The notes under the pieces: generated by a model
Told to the model about the DNA's origin: nothing
The model's input: only the letters and a program-made list of their open reading frames with translations
Databases searched by the model: none
Source of the DNA: Bifidobacterium amazonense
GTDB lineage: Bacteria; Actinomycetota; Actinomycetes; Actinomycetales; Bifidobacteriaceae
Assembly: GCF_018555435.2 (NCBI RefSeq)
Contig: NZ_JAFEJT020000013.1
Location: 1-64,000, forward strand
Length of the DNA: 64,000 bases
Reading direction: 5' to 3'
Made by a program: the position numbers and the translations under genes
Shown here: piece after piece, positions 16,227 to 24,826 of the stretch
Position numbering within the stretch: the stretch's first letter is position 1
How the letters are laid out: the number at the start of each line of letters is the position of its first letter

Positions 16227-17203
16227 TCATTGATATGCCGAATACCCGGACCCGCGAGATCTCGAGCAAGATCGACGAACTGCACGAGGAGCGCGGCGAG
16301 TCCGCGACCGGCCGCGTGCTCACGCTGCTGATCTCGACGAACGAGGACGAACTGGAGCATGCGCTGGAGCTCGCGAACGCGGCCAGCCGCGAGCATCCGT
16401 GCCGCGTGATCGCGATCAGCCCGAAGCGTGGCGCGGCAGCCGCGCAGACGAAGGCCGAGCCGGAGGATGATGCGGCCGCCGACGACGAGACGTCGAATCT
16501 GGACGCCCAGGTGCGTTTCGGCGCGGACGCGGGCGCGGGCGAGATCATCGTGCTGCATCCGCGCGGCGGACTGGTGCATCATCAGGACACGTTGGTGATC
16601 CCGCTGCTCGTGCCGGACGCGCCGGTCGTGGCCTGGTGGCCGACCGAGGCGCCGGCGAACCCGTCGAAGGACCTGCTCGGCGCGATGGCCCGCAGCCGCA
16701 TCACCGACGCGATGCGCTCGTCGAACCCGTACCGCACGATCAGCGACCTGCGCCGCAACTGGTCGCCGAAGAACGTGGACATGTCGTGGACGCGTCTGAC
16801 GGTCTGGCGTGCGATGCTGGCGACGATGCTCGACCAGCCGCCGCACCTGCCGATCAGCACCGTGCGCGTGACCGGACCGAAGGGCTTCCTGCCGATGGAC
16901 CTGCTCGCCGCCTGGCTGCGCCTGCGGCTCAACGTGCCGGTCGTGGTCGAGGACGTGCCGGGCGCGACCGCCGTGACCGGCGTGTACCTGACCCGTGCCG
17001 ACGGCGTGCTCAGCCTTGAGCGCCCGGACGCGGAGGAGGGCGTGGCCGTGATCAGCATGCCCGGCCAGTCGCCGCAGACCATCAGCGTACCCGCGCGCAC
17101 GCTCGAGGAGTGCCTGAGCGAGGAGCTGCGCCGCATGTACCCCGACGAGATCTACGCCGAGGTCATCACCCGCGGCTGGGACCTCATCCACACCACCGAC
17201 TGA
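16223..17203 (+). CDS. opcA: Glucose-6-phosphate dehydrogenase assembly protein OpcA
   Basis: 326 aa. OpcA is the actinobacterial/cyanobacterial partner that promotes G6PDH assembly and activity. Conserved stretches include PDAPVVAWWPTEAPANPSKD and DLRRNWSPKNVDMSWTRLTV. The ATG is embedded in the zwf stop, after GGAGGA at the right distance. Residues 78-95 (AEPEDDAAADDETSN) form an acidic low-complexity insert. It lies between zwf and pgl, the standard actinobacterial order. Confidence 0.95.
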   Translation: MIIDMPNTRTREISSKIDELHEERGESATGRVLTLLISTNEDELEHALELANAASREHPCRVIAISPKRGAAAAQTKAEPEDDAAADDETSNLDAQVRFGADAGAGEIIVLHPRGGLVHHQDTLVIPLLVPDAPVVAWWPTEAPANPSKDLLGAMARSRITDAMRSSNPYRTISDLRRNWSPKNVDMSWTRLTVWRAMLATMLDQPPHLPISTVRVTGPKGFLPMDLLAAWLRLRLNVPVVVEDVPGATAVTGVYLTRADGVLSLERPDAEEGVAVISMPGQSPQTISVPARTLEECLSEELRRMYPDEIYAEVITRGWDLIHTTD

Positions 17204-17271
17204 TATCGGTATTGCGCCATGCGCAATGCCATATTCCCGACTCGCTCCGCCAATATCCGCGTAACACCGCC

Positions 17272-17389
17272 GATGCTGGCGGAGCCTCGGCTCCCTCGGC
17301 TGAGGGAGCTGTCAGCCGTAGGCTGACTGAGGGAGCGTCGCGAGCGTAGCGAGCCAACAATATCGCATCGGCCGTAGGCCGATTCCAGG
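17272..17389. repeat. Modular intergenic hairpin element
   Basis: Between opcA and pgl. It contains nested hairpins: GGAGCC-TC-GGCTCC, CTCCCTC-GGCT-GAGGGAG, TCAGCC-GTA-GGCTGA, CTCGC-type arms and ATCGGCC-GTA-GGCCGAT. The same modules recur at 27899-28215 and at the palindrome centre (32401-32584). No T-run is present. It is a repeat family rather than a gene. Confidence 0.75.
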
Positions 17390-17401
17390 CAAAGGAACGT
17401 C

Positions 17402-18193
17402 ATGACCAATCGCAAGACCATCATCTATCCGAATCCGACCGTGCTGGCGCAGGCCGTGGCCGCGCGCACGCTGCTGACCATCGGCGACCTGCTCGCCGAG
17501 CCGGGCCGCACGCGCGTCGACATCGCCGTGACCGGCGGCACCGACGGCAACCGCGTCTTCCACGAGCTGCTCGCCAGCCCGCTCGCCGAGGCGACCGACT
17601 GGTCGCGCGTGCACATCTGGTGGGGCGACGAACGGTTCGTCGCCGCGGACGACGACGATCGTAACGCCAAGCAGGCGCGCGGCGAATTCCTGACCCGCAT
17701 GATCGACGGCGGCCTGCTGCCGGAGTCGAACATCCACGAGATGCCGGCCGACGTGCGTCCGGCCGACGAGATCGCGTCCGCTTCCGCCGAGGAGACCGAC
17801 GCTGTGCTGGCCCGGGCCGCCGCCGACTATCAGCGCGAGCTCGAGTCCGAGCTGGGCGACGATCCCGCGCTCGACATCGCGATGTTCGGCGTCGGGCCGG
17901 ACGCGCATTTCGCGTCGCTGTTCCCCGGACTGCCGCAGGTGCGTCTCGACGATCCGCATGTGCTCGTCGCCGGCGTGCGCGACTCGCCGAAGCCGCCGCC
18001 GCTGCGCCTGACGCTCACCGTGCCGATGATCGCGCGCTCGCGTCACACGTGGGTGTTCACGTCCGAGGCGCGCAAGGCCGACGCGGTGGCGAAGGCGTTC
18101 GCCGCGCCGCGCAACCCGATGGCCCCCAGCTCGTACGCCGACGGGCAGGAGCTGCTGTGGATGATCGACGAGGGCGCGGCCTCGAAGCTGTGA
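17402..18193 (+). CDS. pgl: 6-Phosphogluconolactonase
   Basis: 263 aa, DevB/Pgl type. It hydrolyses 6-phosphogluconolactone to 6-phosphogluconate. Motifs include VDIAVTGGTDGNRVFHEL (phosphate-binding loop), VHIWWGDERFVAADDDDRNA (active-site WWGDER block), DIAMFGVGPDAHFASLFPG (GxGxDGHxAS-like motif, here GVGPDAHFAS) and RLTLTVPMIARSRH. AAAGGA lies before the ATG. It completes the zwf-opcA-pgl set, separated from opcA by a hairpin element that may set its level. Confidence 0.95.
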   Translation: MTNRKTIIYPNPTVLAQAVAARTLLTIGDLLAEPGRTRVDIAVTGGTDGNRVFHELLASPLAEATDWSRVHIWWGDERFVAADDDDRNAKQARGEFLTRMIDGGLLPESNIHEMPADVRPADEIASASAEETDAVLARAAADYQRELESELGDDPALDIAMFGVGPDAHFASLFPGLPQVRLDDPHVLVAGVRDSPKPPPLRLTLTVPMIARSRHTWVFTSEARKADAVAKAFAAPRNPMAPSSYADGQELLWMIDEGAASKL

Positions 18194-18249
18194 CGTACGG
18201 ATGTCTGATTGCGCCGGCCGATTACGCTGTCCGGCTGTGATATTCGATT

Positions 18250-18296
18250 GCGCCGGGTCGCCGATCTTACCGATCGGCGGCCCGGCGCTTTGTTGT
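18250..18296 (+). terminator. Terminator after pgl
   Basis: Bases 18250-18266 pair with 18272-18288 (17 bp, one mismatch) around a 5-base loop, followed by TTTGTTGTGT. It ends the plus-strand pgl transcript and faces the convergent SDR gene. Confidence 0.85.
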
Positions 18297-18348
18297 GTCG
18301 TTCGTTACGCGGAGCTGCGGCATGCAGGACCGTCGGCGCGCGGCACGA

Positions 18349-19200
18349 TCAGTACACGGAGTAGCCGCCGTCGACCTGCAGGTTCGTGCCGGTGACGTAG
18401 CTGGACGCGTCGCTGGCCAGGAACAGCACCGCCGAGGCGATCTCCTCGTTGGTGCCGAACCGGCGCATCGGCACGGGCGCGGTCATCAGATCATGGCCGT
18501 CGGGCGTGATGCGCCCCTCGAAGATACCCGACCACACGTAGCCGGGCGAGATCGCGTTCGACCGGATGCCGTACGGAGCGAGCGCGGCCGCCAGATACCG
18601 GGCGTACTCGTAGATGCCGGCCTTGGTCGCGCCGTACGCGGCCACCGGAGAGGGACCACCGGCGATGAAGTTCGCGTTGTGCGCGGACAACGACGACGTA
18701 AAGATCAGCGAACCGCCGTGCTTGTGCTCGCGCATGATGTGCTGCGCGGCCTGCGCGGTCAGATACGCGCCCGTCAGATTGATGTCGAGCGTCCTCTGCC
18801 AGACCTCGTACGGCTCGTCGGCATCGTCGCCGGGCACGTTCACGCCCGCGTTGATGAACGCGACGTCGACCGTGCCGAGTTCGTCGACCAGCGACGACTT
18901 GAGCGCGGCGACCTGCCCGCGATCCGACACGTCGCAGTACAGCGGCACGACATGCGTGCCGTACCGTTCGGACATCTCCTTCGCCAGCGGTTCGAGCGTC
19001 TCCCTCGTGCGCGGCAGATCGACGATCGCCACGTCGGCGCCGGCCTCCGCCCACGCTGCCGCGGCGTTGCGACCCAGGCCGCCCGCTCCGCCGGTCACGA
19101 ATCCCTTCTTGCCGGCGAGCGAGAACCGGTCCATGATCCGGTGACCGGGATCCTTCCAACTGTCGAGCGGGTACTGATCGAATATCGCGTCGTCCACCAT
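18349..19200 (-). CDS. Short-chain dehydrogenase/reductase (SDR)
   Basis: 283 aa. Classical SDR signatures are present: cofactor motif TGGAGGLG in GFVTGGAGGLGRNAA, NAG in AFINAGVNVPG, the catalytic Ser in FTSSLSAHN and YGATK (Tyr and Lys). The C-terminal FLASDASSYVTGTNLQVDGG is the common end. Asp after the cofactor motif (AIVDLPR) suggests NAD rather than NADP. GGAGG lies five bases before the chosen ATG at 19200; an ATG at 19218 is possible. The resemblance is to polyol or gluconate-type SDRs, but the substrate is not determined. It lies between pgl and gnd, convergent with pgl. Confidence 0.88.
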   Translation of the reverse strand: MVDDAIFDQYPLDSWKDPGHRIMDRFSLAGKKGFVTGGAGGLGRNAAAAWAEAGADVAIVDLPRTRETLEPLAKEMSERYGTHVVPLYCDVSDRGQVAALKSSLVDELGTVDVAFINAGVNVPGDDADEPYEVWQRTLDINLTGAYLTAQAAQHIMREHKHGGSLIFTSSLSAHNANFIAGGPSPVAAYGATKAGIYEYARYLAAALAPYGIRSNAISPGYVWSGIFEGRITPDGHDLMTAPVPMRRFGTNEEIASAVLFLASDASSYVTGTNLQVDGGYSVY

Positions 19201-19401
19201 GACGGCCTCCGTTTCCATGCGTTGCACGCGTCTGCGGCCTCTTCACCGCGGCCGCTATGCCGAGCCTAGCACGGCGGCCGTCGGGCGGCCATCGACACGC
19301 GCGGCGGGTGTGGACGTTGAGCGTTGAGAGTGGCTTGTATCACGCTGTTAAAGAAAAACGGGGGCTGTCCGTTGGGAACGACCCCCGTGGTTACGGACCT
19401 T

Positions 19402-19729
19402 GGGGACGGTCCGACGGACTGTCCCCTCGTTCTGGAATCACAGAGTGATTTCAGAACAACCCGGCTCGCCTCCGGCCCCTGCAATTATGGACTCGCGCTA
19501 CGCGCGAGACTCAATGCTGCCTCGCGGCTGTCGCCGCTCGGCTGAGGACTGGGGACAGTCCACCGGACTGTCCCCTCGTCCTCGCCTCCGGCCCCTGCAA
19601 TTAAGGACCTCGCTACGCTCGGGCTCAATACTGCCTTCGCTCGCCTATCGGCTCGCTCAGGCCGAGCCTAAGCACAGCCCACTGGGCTGTGCTTGCCGTA
19701 AGGAAATCACAAAGTGATTTCCTTACGGC
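19402..19729. repeat. Mosaic of perfect hairpins downstream of gnd
   Basis: Contains GGGGACAGTCC-ACC-GGACTGTCCCC (19551-19575), a near copy (19402-19426), a TTCTGGAATCAC / GTGATTTCAGAA hairpin (19432-19459), AAGCACAGCCCA / TGGGCTGTGCTT (19670-19694) and a 16-bp perfect stem with a 3-base loop (19695-19729). Copies of TGCAATTAWGGACYTCGC and CTCGCCTCCGGCCC join them. It occupies most of the gap between the SDR gene and gnd and overlaps the gnd stop. Confidence 0.8.
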
Positions 19730-21155
19730 CCGGCTCGGCCCACAAAGTATGGAACGTGCCCGGCTCGTCGACGCGCTGGTAGGTGTGGGCGCCGAAGAAG
19801 TCGCGCTGGCCCTGGATGAGGGCGGCGGGCAGGCGCTTGGAACGCAGGCCGTCGAAGTAGGCCAGCGAGGAGGAGAACACCGGCACCGGGATGCCGAAGG
19901 TGACCGCGCGGGCCACGACGCGGCGCCACGAACGCTCGGCCGTTTCGATCGCGTCCTTGAAGTACGGGGCGAACAGCAGGGAGACGTTCGCGTCGCCGGC
20001 CTCGAACGCGTCGGAGATGCGGTTGAGGAACTTCGCGCGGATGATGCAGCCGCCGCGCCAGATGCGGGCCACCGCGGCCAGATCGATGTTCCAGTCGTAT
20101 TCCTTCGCGGCGGCGGTGATCTCGTTGAAGCCCTGCGCGTAGGCGACGATCTTGGACGCGTACAGCGCCTCGCGGATGTCGTTGACGAACGCCTGACGCT
20201 CCTCGAGCGGCATCTCGACCGAGCCGGTCGGGCCTTCGAAGTTCTGGCGCTGGGCCTCCTCGCGCAGCTCGCCCTGCGAGGACAGGCCACGGGCAAACAC
20301 GGCCTCGCCGATGCCGGTGACCGGCACGGCCAGCTCGAGCGCCGTCTGCACGGTCCACGTGCCGGTGCCCTTCATGCCCGCATGATCCACGATCACGTCC
20401 ACGAGCGGCTTGCCGGTCTTCTTGTCGACCTCGTGCAGCACCTCGGAGGTGATCTCGATCAGGTAGGAGTCCAGCTCGGTCTTGTTCCACTCCTCGAACA
20501 CGTCGCCGATCTCGCCCGGCTCCATGCCCAGGCCGCGACGCATCAGATCGTAGCTTTCGGCGATCAGCTGCATATCGGAGTATTCGATGCCGTTGTGCAC
20601 CATCTTGACGAAGTGGCCGGCGCCATCCGAACCGATGTGCGTCACGCACGGCTCACCCTCCGCCTTCGCGGAGATGGACTCGAGGATCGGCTTCAGGGTC
20701 TTCCACGACTCCTCGGTGCCGCCGGGCATCATGGACGGACCGAGCAGCGCGCCCTCCTCGCCGCCGGAGACGCCGCAGCCGACGAAGTGCAGGCCGCGGG
20801 CGCGGATCGCCTTCTCGCGCTTGATCGTGTCCTTGAAGTAGGAGTTGCCGGCGTCGACGATGATATCGCCCGGCTCCATGAGATCGGCGAGATCGTTGAT
20901 CATCTCGTCGGTCGGCGCGCCGGCCTTGACCATGATGATCGCGGTGCGCGGCTTGCTCAGCGAGTCGACGAACTCCTTGAGCGTCTTGGCCGGGAAGAAC
21001 TGGCCCTCGTCGCCGTGCTCGGCGATGAGCTTCTCGGTACGCGAGTAATGACGGTTGAACACGGCGACCTTGTTGCCGTGACGGGCGAGATTGCGCGACA
21101 GGCTGGCGCCCATGGCAGCAAGACCGACGACTCCGACGTTCGCTTCAGCGGACAT
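19707..21155 (-). CDS. gnd: 6-Phosphogluconate dehydrogenase, decarboxylating
   Basis: 482 aa, normal length. It converts 6-phosphogluconate to ribulose-5-phosphate, CO2 and NADPH. The cofactor site is VGVVGLAAMGASLSRNLA, and the substrate signature VDVIVDHAGMKGTGTWT lies mid-protein. GGCGVSGGEEGA and the HFVKMVHNGIEY catalytic Lys/His region are present. The start at 21155 follows GGAAGGA; the ATG at 21182 lacks a site. The last codons (RKEITL) and the stop are encoded by the inserted 16-bp hairpin, so the native C-terminus has been replaced by repeat sequence; the catalytic domains are intact. Confidence 0.97.
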   Translation of the reverse strand: MSAEANVGVVGLAAMGASLSRNLARHGNKVAVFNRHYSRTEKLIAEHGDEGQFFPAKTLKEFVDSLSKPRTAIIMVKAGAPTDEMINDLADLMEPGDIIVDAGNSYFKDTIKREKAIRARGLHFVGCGVSGGEEGALLGPSMMPGGTEESWKTLKPILESISAKAEGEPCVTHIGSDGAGHFVKMVHNGIEYSDMQLIAESYDLMRRGLGMEPGEIGDVFEEWNKTELDSYLIEITSEVLHEVDKKTGKPLVDVIVDHAGMKGTGTWTVQTALELAVPVTGIGEAVFARGLSSQGELREEAQRQNFEGPTGSVEMPLEERQAFVNDIREALYASKIVAYAQGFNEITAAAKEYDWNIDLAAVARIWRGGCIIRAKFLNRISDAFEAGDANVSLLFAPYFKDAIETAERSWRRVVARAVTFGIPVPVFSSSLAYFDGLRSKRLPAALIQGQRDFFGAHTYQRVDEPGTFHTLWAEPGRKEITL

Positions 21156-21257
21156 AATAATCCTTCCGATAATGGCATACATATCCGCACCTCAGTCTAT
21201 AACCCCACCCTCCCGTACGCCACGGTCATTTCCCTCCGCGGAATCGACGACCGCCCG

Positions 21258-21301
21258 ACAGCTATTCAACAGCCAACCGACAGCCAACCGACAGCTGATC
21301 G
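21258..21301. repeat. Four tandem 11-bp units between gnd and the symporter gene
   Basis: ACAGCTATTCA, ACAGCCAACCG, ACAGCCAACCG and ACAGCTGATCG follow one another without gaps. One helical turn per unit in the divergent promoter region suggests a cooperative protein-binding site. The rest of 21156-21491 shows no gene. Confidence 0.6.
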
Positions 21302-21491
21302 ACGGCAACGTTTCCGAACATCATCCGCATCGTTAACGGTCACAACGTGAGACGACATCTCCGTATCCGGACACCGGTCCCTAGCATGTCGGGTAATCCG
21401 CAAAACGGAACGCAACCGTCCGGCCGGGGCCACGCCTGTGCCGGGCGCACAACTCAGGTATTACGCAAGGTTATAGAGAGAAGTCTTTCTC

Positions 21492-22565
21492 GTGGAAAAC
21501 GTGAAGAAATTCGCCGATTGGCTGACCAAGTGGTTCACGCTGATCGTGATCGTATGGGCCGTGTTCAACTATTTCGTGCCGCAGACCTCGCTGTGGGGCA
21601 AGAGCTACACCGGCTATCTGCTGGGCATCGTGCTGTTCGGCATGGGCCTGACGCTGACGCTTGACGACTTCAAGCGCATCCTCACCCAGCCGCTCATGGT
21701 CATCGTCGGCACCGTCGCGCACTTCGTGATCATGCCGCTCATCGCCGTGCTGCTGTGCACGATCTTCCACCTGTCCGGCCCGCTGGCCGTGGGCGTGATC
21801 CTCGTCGGCTGCTGCCCGTCCGGCACGTCGTCGAACGTGATGAGCTACCTGTCGCGCGGCGACGTGGCGCTCGACGTGTCGATCGGCATCCTGTCGACCC
21901 TGTGCGCGCCGTTCATGATCCCGCTGCTGATGCAGCTGCTGGCCTCGCAGTACGTGGCCGTGCCGGTCGCGTCGCTGTTCCTCAACGCCGTCAAGGTCGT
22001 GCTGTTCCCGATCGCGCTCGGCGTGATCTGCCACATGATCTTCGGCAAGAAGATCGAGACCGTCACCGTCGCGCTGCCGATCGTCTCGCAGGTCGCCATC
22101 CTGCTCATCATCGGCGTGGTCGTCGCGGCCAACGGCCCGAAGCTGTTCGTGGCCTCCTCGCTCATGGCCATCCCGGTCGTCATCCTGCACAACCTCTCCG
22201 GCTACGCACTGGGCTTCGGCTTCTCCAAGCTCATGTACAAGGTGTATCCGAAGGGCTTCCGCTACGCGCAGCAGAAGGCCATCACCTTCGAAGTGGGCAT
22301 GCAGGACTCCGCTCTGGGCGCGACGCTGGCGCTGACCTCGTTCGCCTCCAACCCGATCGCAGCCGTGCCGTCCACGTTCTTCTCCGTGTGGCACAACATC
22401 TCCGGCTCGATCCTGTCGAGCTGGTGGCGCAACCACGATGACCGCCACGAGATCCACTGGGATTCCGACAACGGCGAGAAGGGTTCCGCCAAGGGCGCGG
22501 ATGCGGCCAACGAGCATGCGTTCGACGCCGACAAGAAGGCCAAGGCCGCCGCGGCCGCCAAGTGA
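21492..22565 (+). CDS. Bile acid:sodium symporter (BASS/SBF) family transporter
   Basis: 357 aa with about ten membrane helices. Family blocks are LGIVLFGMGLTLTLDDFKRI, LVGCCPSGTSSNVMSYLSRG (discontinuous sodium-site helix) and FEVGMQDSALGATLALTSF with the second conserved crossing. Members carry bile acids, pantoate or other organic anions with sodium. In a gut bifidobacterium bile acid handling is plausible but not proven. GTG is used as start after GAGAAG; the next internal start would lose the first helix. A charged, alanine/lysine-rich C-terminal tail (about residues 315-357) is longer than usual and cytoplasmic or disordered. A strong terminator follows. Confidence 0.9.
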   Translation: MENVKKFADWLTKWFTLIVIVWAVFNYFVPQTSLWGKSYTGYLLGIVLFGMGLTLTLDDFKRILTQPLMVIVGTVAHFVIMPLIAVLLCTIFHLSGPLAVGVILVGCCPSGTSSNVMSYLSRGDVALDVSIGILSTLCAPFMIPLLMQLLASQYVAVPVASLFLNAVKVVLFPIALGVICHMIFGKKIETVTVALPIVSQVAILLIIGVVVAANGPKLFVASSLMAIPVVILHNLSGYALGFGFSKLMYKVYPKGFRYAQQKAITFEVGMQDSALGATLALTSFASNPIAAVPSTFFSVWHNISGSILSSWWRNHDDRHEIHWDSDNGEKGSAKGADAANEHAFDADKKAKAAAAAK

Positions 22566-22600
22566 CGCCATCCGGCTTCGTCAGTCCGCTGGCTGATCAG

Positions 22601-22654
22601 AAAAGGCCGTAACTCAATCCCCTGTGCACATTGGGATTGACTTACGGCCTTTTT
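22601..22654 (+). terminator. Bidirectional Rho-independent terminator after the symporter gene
   Basis: AAAAGGCCGTAACTCAATCCC pairs, with one mismatch, with the complementary stretch ending TTACGGCCTTTTT. A T-run ends the plus strand and an A-run starts the stem, so it can serve both convergent units. Confidence 0.85.
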
Positions 22655-22666
22655 CATGCCCGTATA

Positions 22667-22713
22667 CGACCGTAACTCAATGACGGACACGGCATAATGT
22701 TGAGTTACGGTCG
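22667..22713. other. Second hairpin sharing the CCGTAACTCAA arm
   Basis: CGACCGTAACTCAA (22667-22680) pairs perfectly over 14 bp with 22700-22713, loop 19 bases. The arm repeats the CCGTAACTCAA word of the preceding terminator. It may terminate the minus-strand aminotransferase transcript. Confidence 0.7.
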
Positions 22714-22776
22714 TTCGCACGGTGCCCGTCTTAGTTTTCCTTGGCTCCCTTTGTCAGGGAAGCCGCGAAAAAGCCA

Positions 22777-23964
22777 TCACAGCGTCTTGACGAACTCGCC
22801 CAGCCGGCGCAGGCCCTCGGCGAGCGCCTCGCGCGACGCCGCGTACGAGAGCCTCACATGCGTGTCGGCGGTGGCCGGGCCGAAATCGCGTCCCGGGGTC
22901 AGCGCCACATGCGCCTCGTTCAGCGCACGTTCGCAGAACGTCCACGCATCCAGTCCGGTCGAGGAGACGTTGAAGTACGCGTAGAACGCGCCGTTCGGCT
23001 CCACTTCGAGCGGCAGGCCGATCGCGCGCAGTCCGTCGACCACGATGCGCCGGCGGGCCAGCAGCTCCTGCCGACGCTCCTCGCATACGGCAAGGCTTTC
23101 GGGCGTGAAGCAGGCCACGGCCGCGTGCTGGGTGGGCGTGTGCGCGCACAGGTAGAAGTTGGTGGCCAGATCGTCCACCGCCTCGATCGTGTATTCGGGA
23201 ATCACCGCCCAGCCGAGTCGCCAGCCGGTCATGCCGAAGAACTTCGAGAAGCTGTTGCATACGATCGCGTCCGGGTCGGCGAGCAGCACCGAACGCACCT
23301 CGCTGCCGTCCGGCTCGCGGTCGGCCAGATCGAGATACGTCTCGTCGACGATGCGCCACGCGCCGCGTTCACGTGCCAGATCACACACGGCCTTGAGCGT
23401 ATCGAATTCGATCGTCGTGCCGGTCGGGTTCGACGGCGACGTGATCATCACGGCCTTGGTATGCTCGCTCCACGCACCGTCGACCAGTTCCGGCGTCAGA
23501 TGGAACCGGGTCGCCGCGCTGGTCGGCACGTCCACGACAGAACCGCCGAACGAGCGCACGAGTTCGCGGTTGCACGGATACGACGGGTCGGCGATGATCA
23601 CCTCGTCGCCCGGGTCGACGGTGAGCGCGGTCGCCAGCAGCAGCGCCGCCGAGCCGCCCGACGTGATCACGATGCGCTTCGGGTCGATGTCGACGCCGTG
23701 CTTGGTGCGGTAGAAGTCGGCGATCGCACGGCGCAGCTCGGGCAGGCCGAACGCGGCGGTGTACGGCAGCGGACGACCGTCGTACTGTTCGCGCATCGCC
23801 TCGCGCACGGCCGGCGGCGCGCCGAAGTCGGGCTCCCCCAGGCTCAGCTTGACCACATCGATGCCGCTCGCGATCATATTGTCGGCCTTCTCGCCGAACA
23901 CCATCGCACGGAACGGCTGCGCCTCGCGCGCACGCTGCGCCATCACCGGATGCCTGTCTGCCAT
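22777..23964 (-). CDS. Pyridoxal-phosphate-dependent aminotransferase, class I/II
   Basis: 395 aa, fold type I. SFSKFFGMTGWRLGW holds the PLP lysine (Lys241); TSPSNPTGT supplies Asn179, IVDETYLDL supplies Asp207 and Tyr210, and HVRLSYAAS carries the substrate carboxylate arginine near the C-terminus. The layout matches the aspartate/aromatic aminotransferase subgroup of cytoplasmic enzymes; the amino acid is not determined. GAAGGA lies before the ATG. It starts 18 bases after the Vsr-type gene and is probably co-transcribed with it, a pairing without an obvious functional link. Confidence 0.94.
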   Translation of the reverse strand: MADRHPVMAQRAREAQPFRAMVFGEKADNMIASGIDVVKLSLGEPDFGAPPAVREAMREQYDGRPLPYTAAFGLPELRRAIADFYRTKHGVDIDPKRIVITSGGSAALLLATALTVDPGDEVIIADPSYPCNRELVRSFGGSVVDVPTSAATRFHLTPELVDGAWSEHTKAVMITSPSNPTGTTIEFDTLKAVCDLARERGAWRIVDETYLDLADREPDGSEVRSVLLADPDAIVCNSFSKFFGMTGWRLGWAVIPEYTIEAVDDLATNFYLCAHTPTQHAAVACFTPESLAVCEERRQELLARRRIVVDGLRAIGLPLEVEPNGAFYAYFNVSSTGLDAWTFCERALNEAHVALTPGRDFGPATADTHVRLSYAASREALAEGLRRLGEFVKTL

Positions 23965-23982
23965 ATCATGCTTCCTTCATCG

Positions 23983-24657
23983 TCACGCAGGTTCATCGCC
24001 GCGCGGTGCGGCTCCCCTGGTCCGTCGTTCGTTTCCGTTCCCGATTCTAGTGTTCCGGGCATCAATCGCAGCCGTTTTGCCCGTTTCCCGCGCAAATTCG
24101 TCCTGTACGACGTTCTGCGCGTCATCTTGCGCGTCGTCGTCCTGCGCGGCATCCTGCGTGACGATCTGCGCATCGCCCTGCACATCGCCCCGCGCGTCGA
24201 CCGTGCCGTCCGCCGTCGTCGACGCGACGATCTCGTCGTACAGCCGCGCCAGCCGCTCGTCGCGCACGGCCTTCGCCAATTCGCACTCCCACACGACGAT
24301 CACGCGCCAGCCGGCCGCGCGCAGCTCGGCATGCTGTCGTACGTCGCGATCATGATTACGCAGCAGTTTCGTGCTCCAGAACTCCACGTTCGACTTGGGC
24401 ATCGCATGCTTCGAGCAGCCCTCGTGCATGTGCCAGAAGCAGCCGTTGACGAATACGATCGCATGATATTTCGGCAGCACCACGTCCGGGTGCCCGGGGT
24501 ACCGTTTGTCGTTCTTGCGGAACCGCAGTCCGCGACGGAACAGGTAGCTGCGCACGAGCACCTCGATCGTCGTGTCCTTGCCGCGGATGTGCGACATGGT
24601 GTAGCTGCGCGTGCCACGCTCGTATCGTTCGGGCGATGCCGTGTGTTTGCCGACCAT
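23983..24657 (-). CDS. vsr: Very short patch repair (Vsr)-type endonuclease with acidic C-terminal tail
   Basis: 224 aa against about 140-155 for typical Vsr. RSYTMSHIRGKDTTIEVLVR, the catalytic-region HPDVVLPKYHAIVFVNGCFWH (Asp58 corresponds to the magnesium-binding Asp51 of E. coli Vsr) and HMHEGC zinc ligands are present. Vsr nicks 5' of T:G mismatches left by deamination of 5-methylcytosine. From about residue 150 the protein continues into a disordered tail rich in Asp, Gln and Ala (DAQIVTQDAAQDDDAQDD). No cytosine methylase or restriction gene is in the window. The ribosome site before ATG is weak. Confidence 0.9.
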   Translation of the reverse strand: MVGKHTASPERYERGTRSYTMSHIRGKDTTIEVLVRSYLFRRGLRFRKNDKRYPGHPDVVLPKYHAIVFVNGCFWHMHEGCSKHAMPKSNVEFWSTKLLRNHDRDVRQHAELRAAGWRVIVVWECELAKAVRDERLARLYDEIVASTTADGTVDARGDVQGDAQIVTQDAAQDDDAQDDAQNVVQDEFARETGKTAAIDARNTRIGNGNERRTRGAAPRGDEPA

Positions 24658-24826
24658 GGGGCACCATGGTAGTTCATCGCCGGTAGTTTACGACCGCCAG
24701 TTCGCCACTGGCAACTCAGCACCGACGGCTCACCACCGACAGCACGACACCGGCGGTCCGCGGCCGAGAGCTCCCCACCGGCGTTCACCGCCGGATCCTA
24801 GAATGAGAATGCTGTCATATCCGTTT

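Noticed and set aside
22741..24672. 643-codon plus-strand open frame opposite vsr and the aminotransferase
   Set aside because: Both minus-strand genes have intact active sites and ribosome sites; this frame is their antisense shadow.
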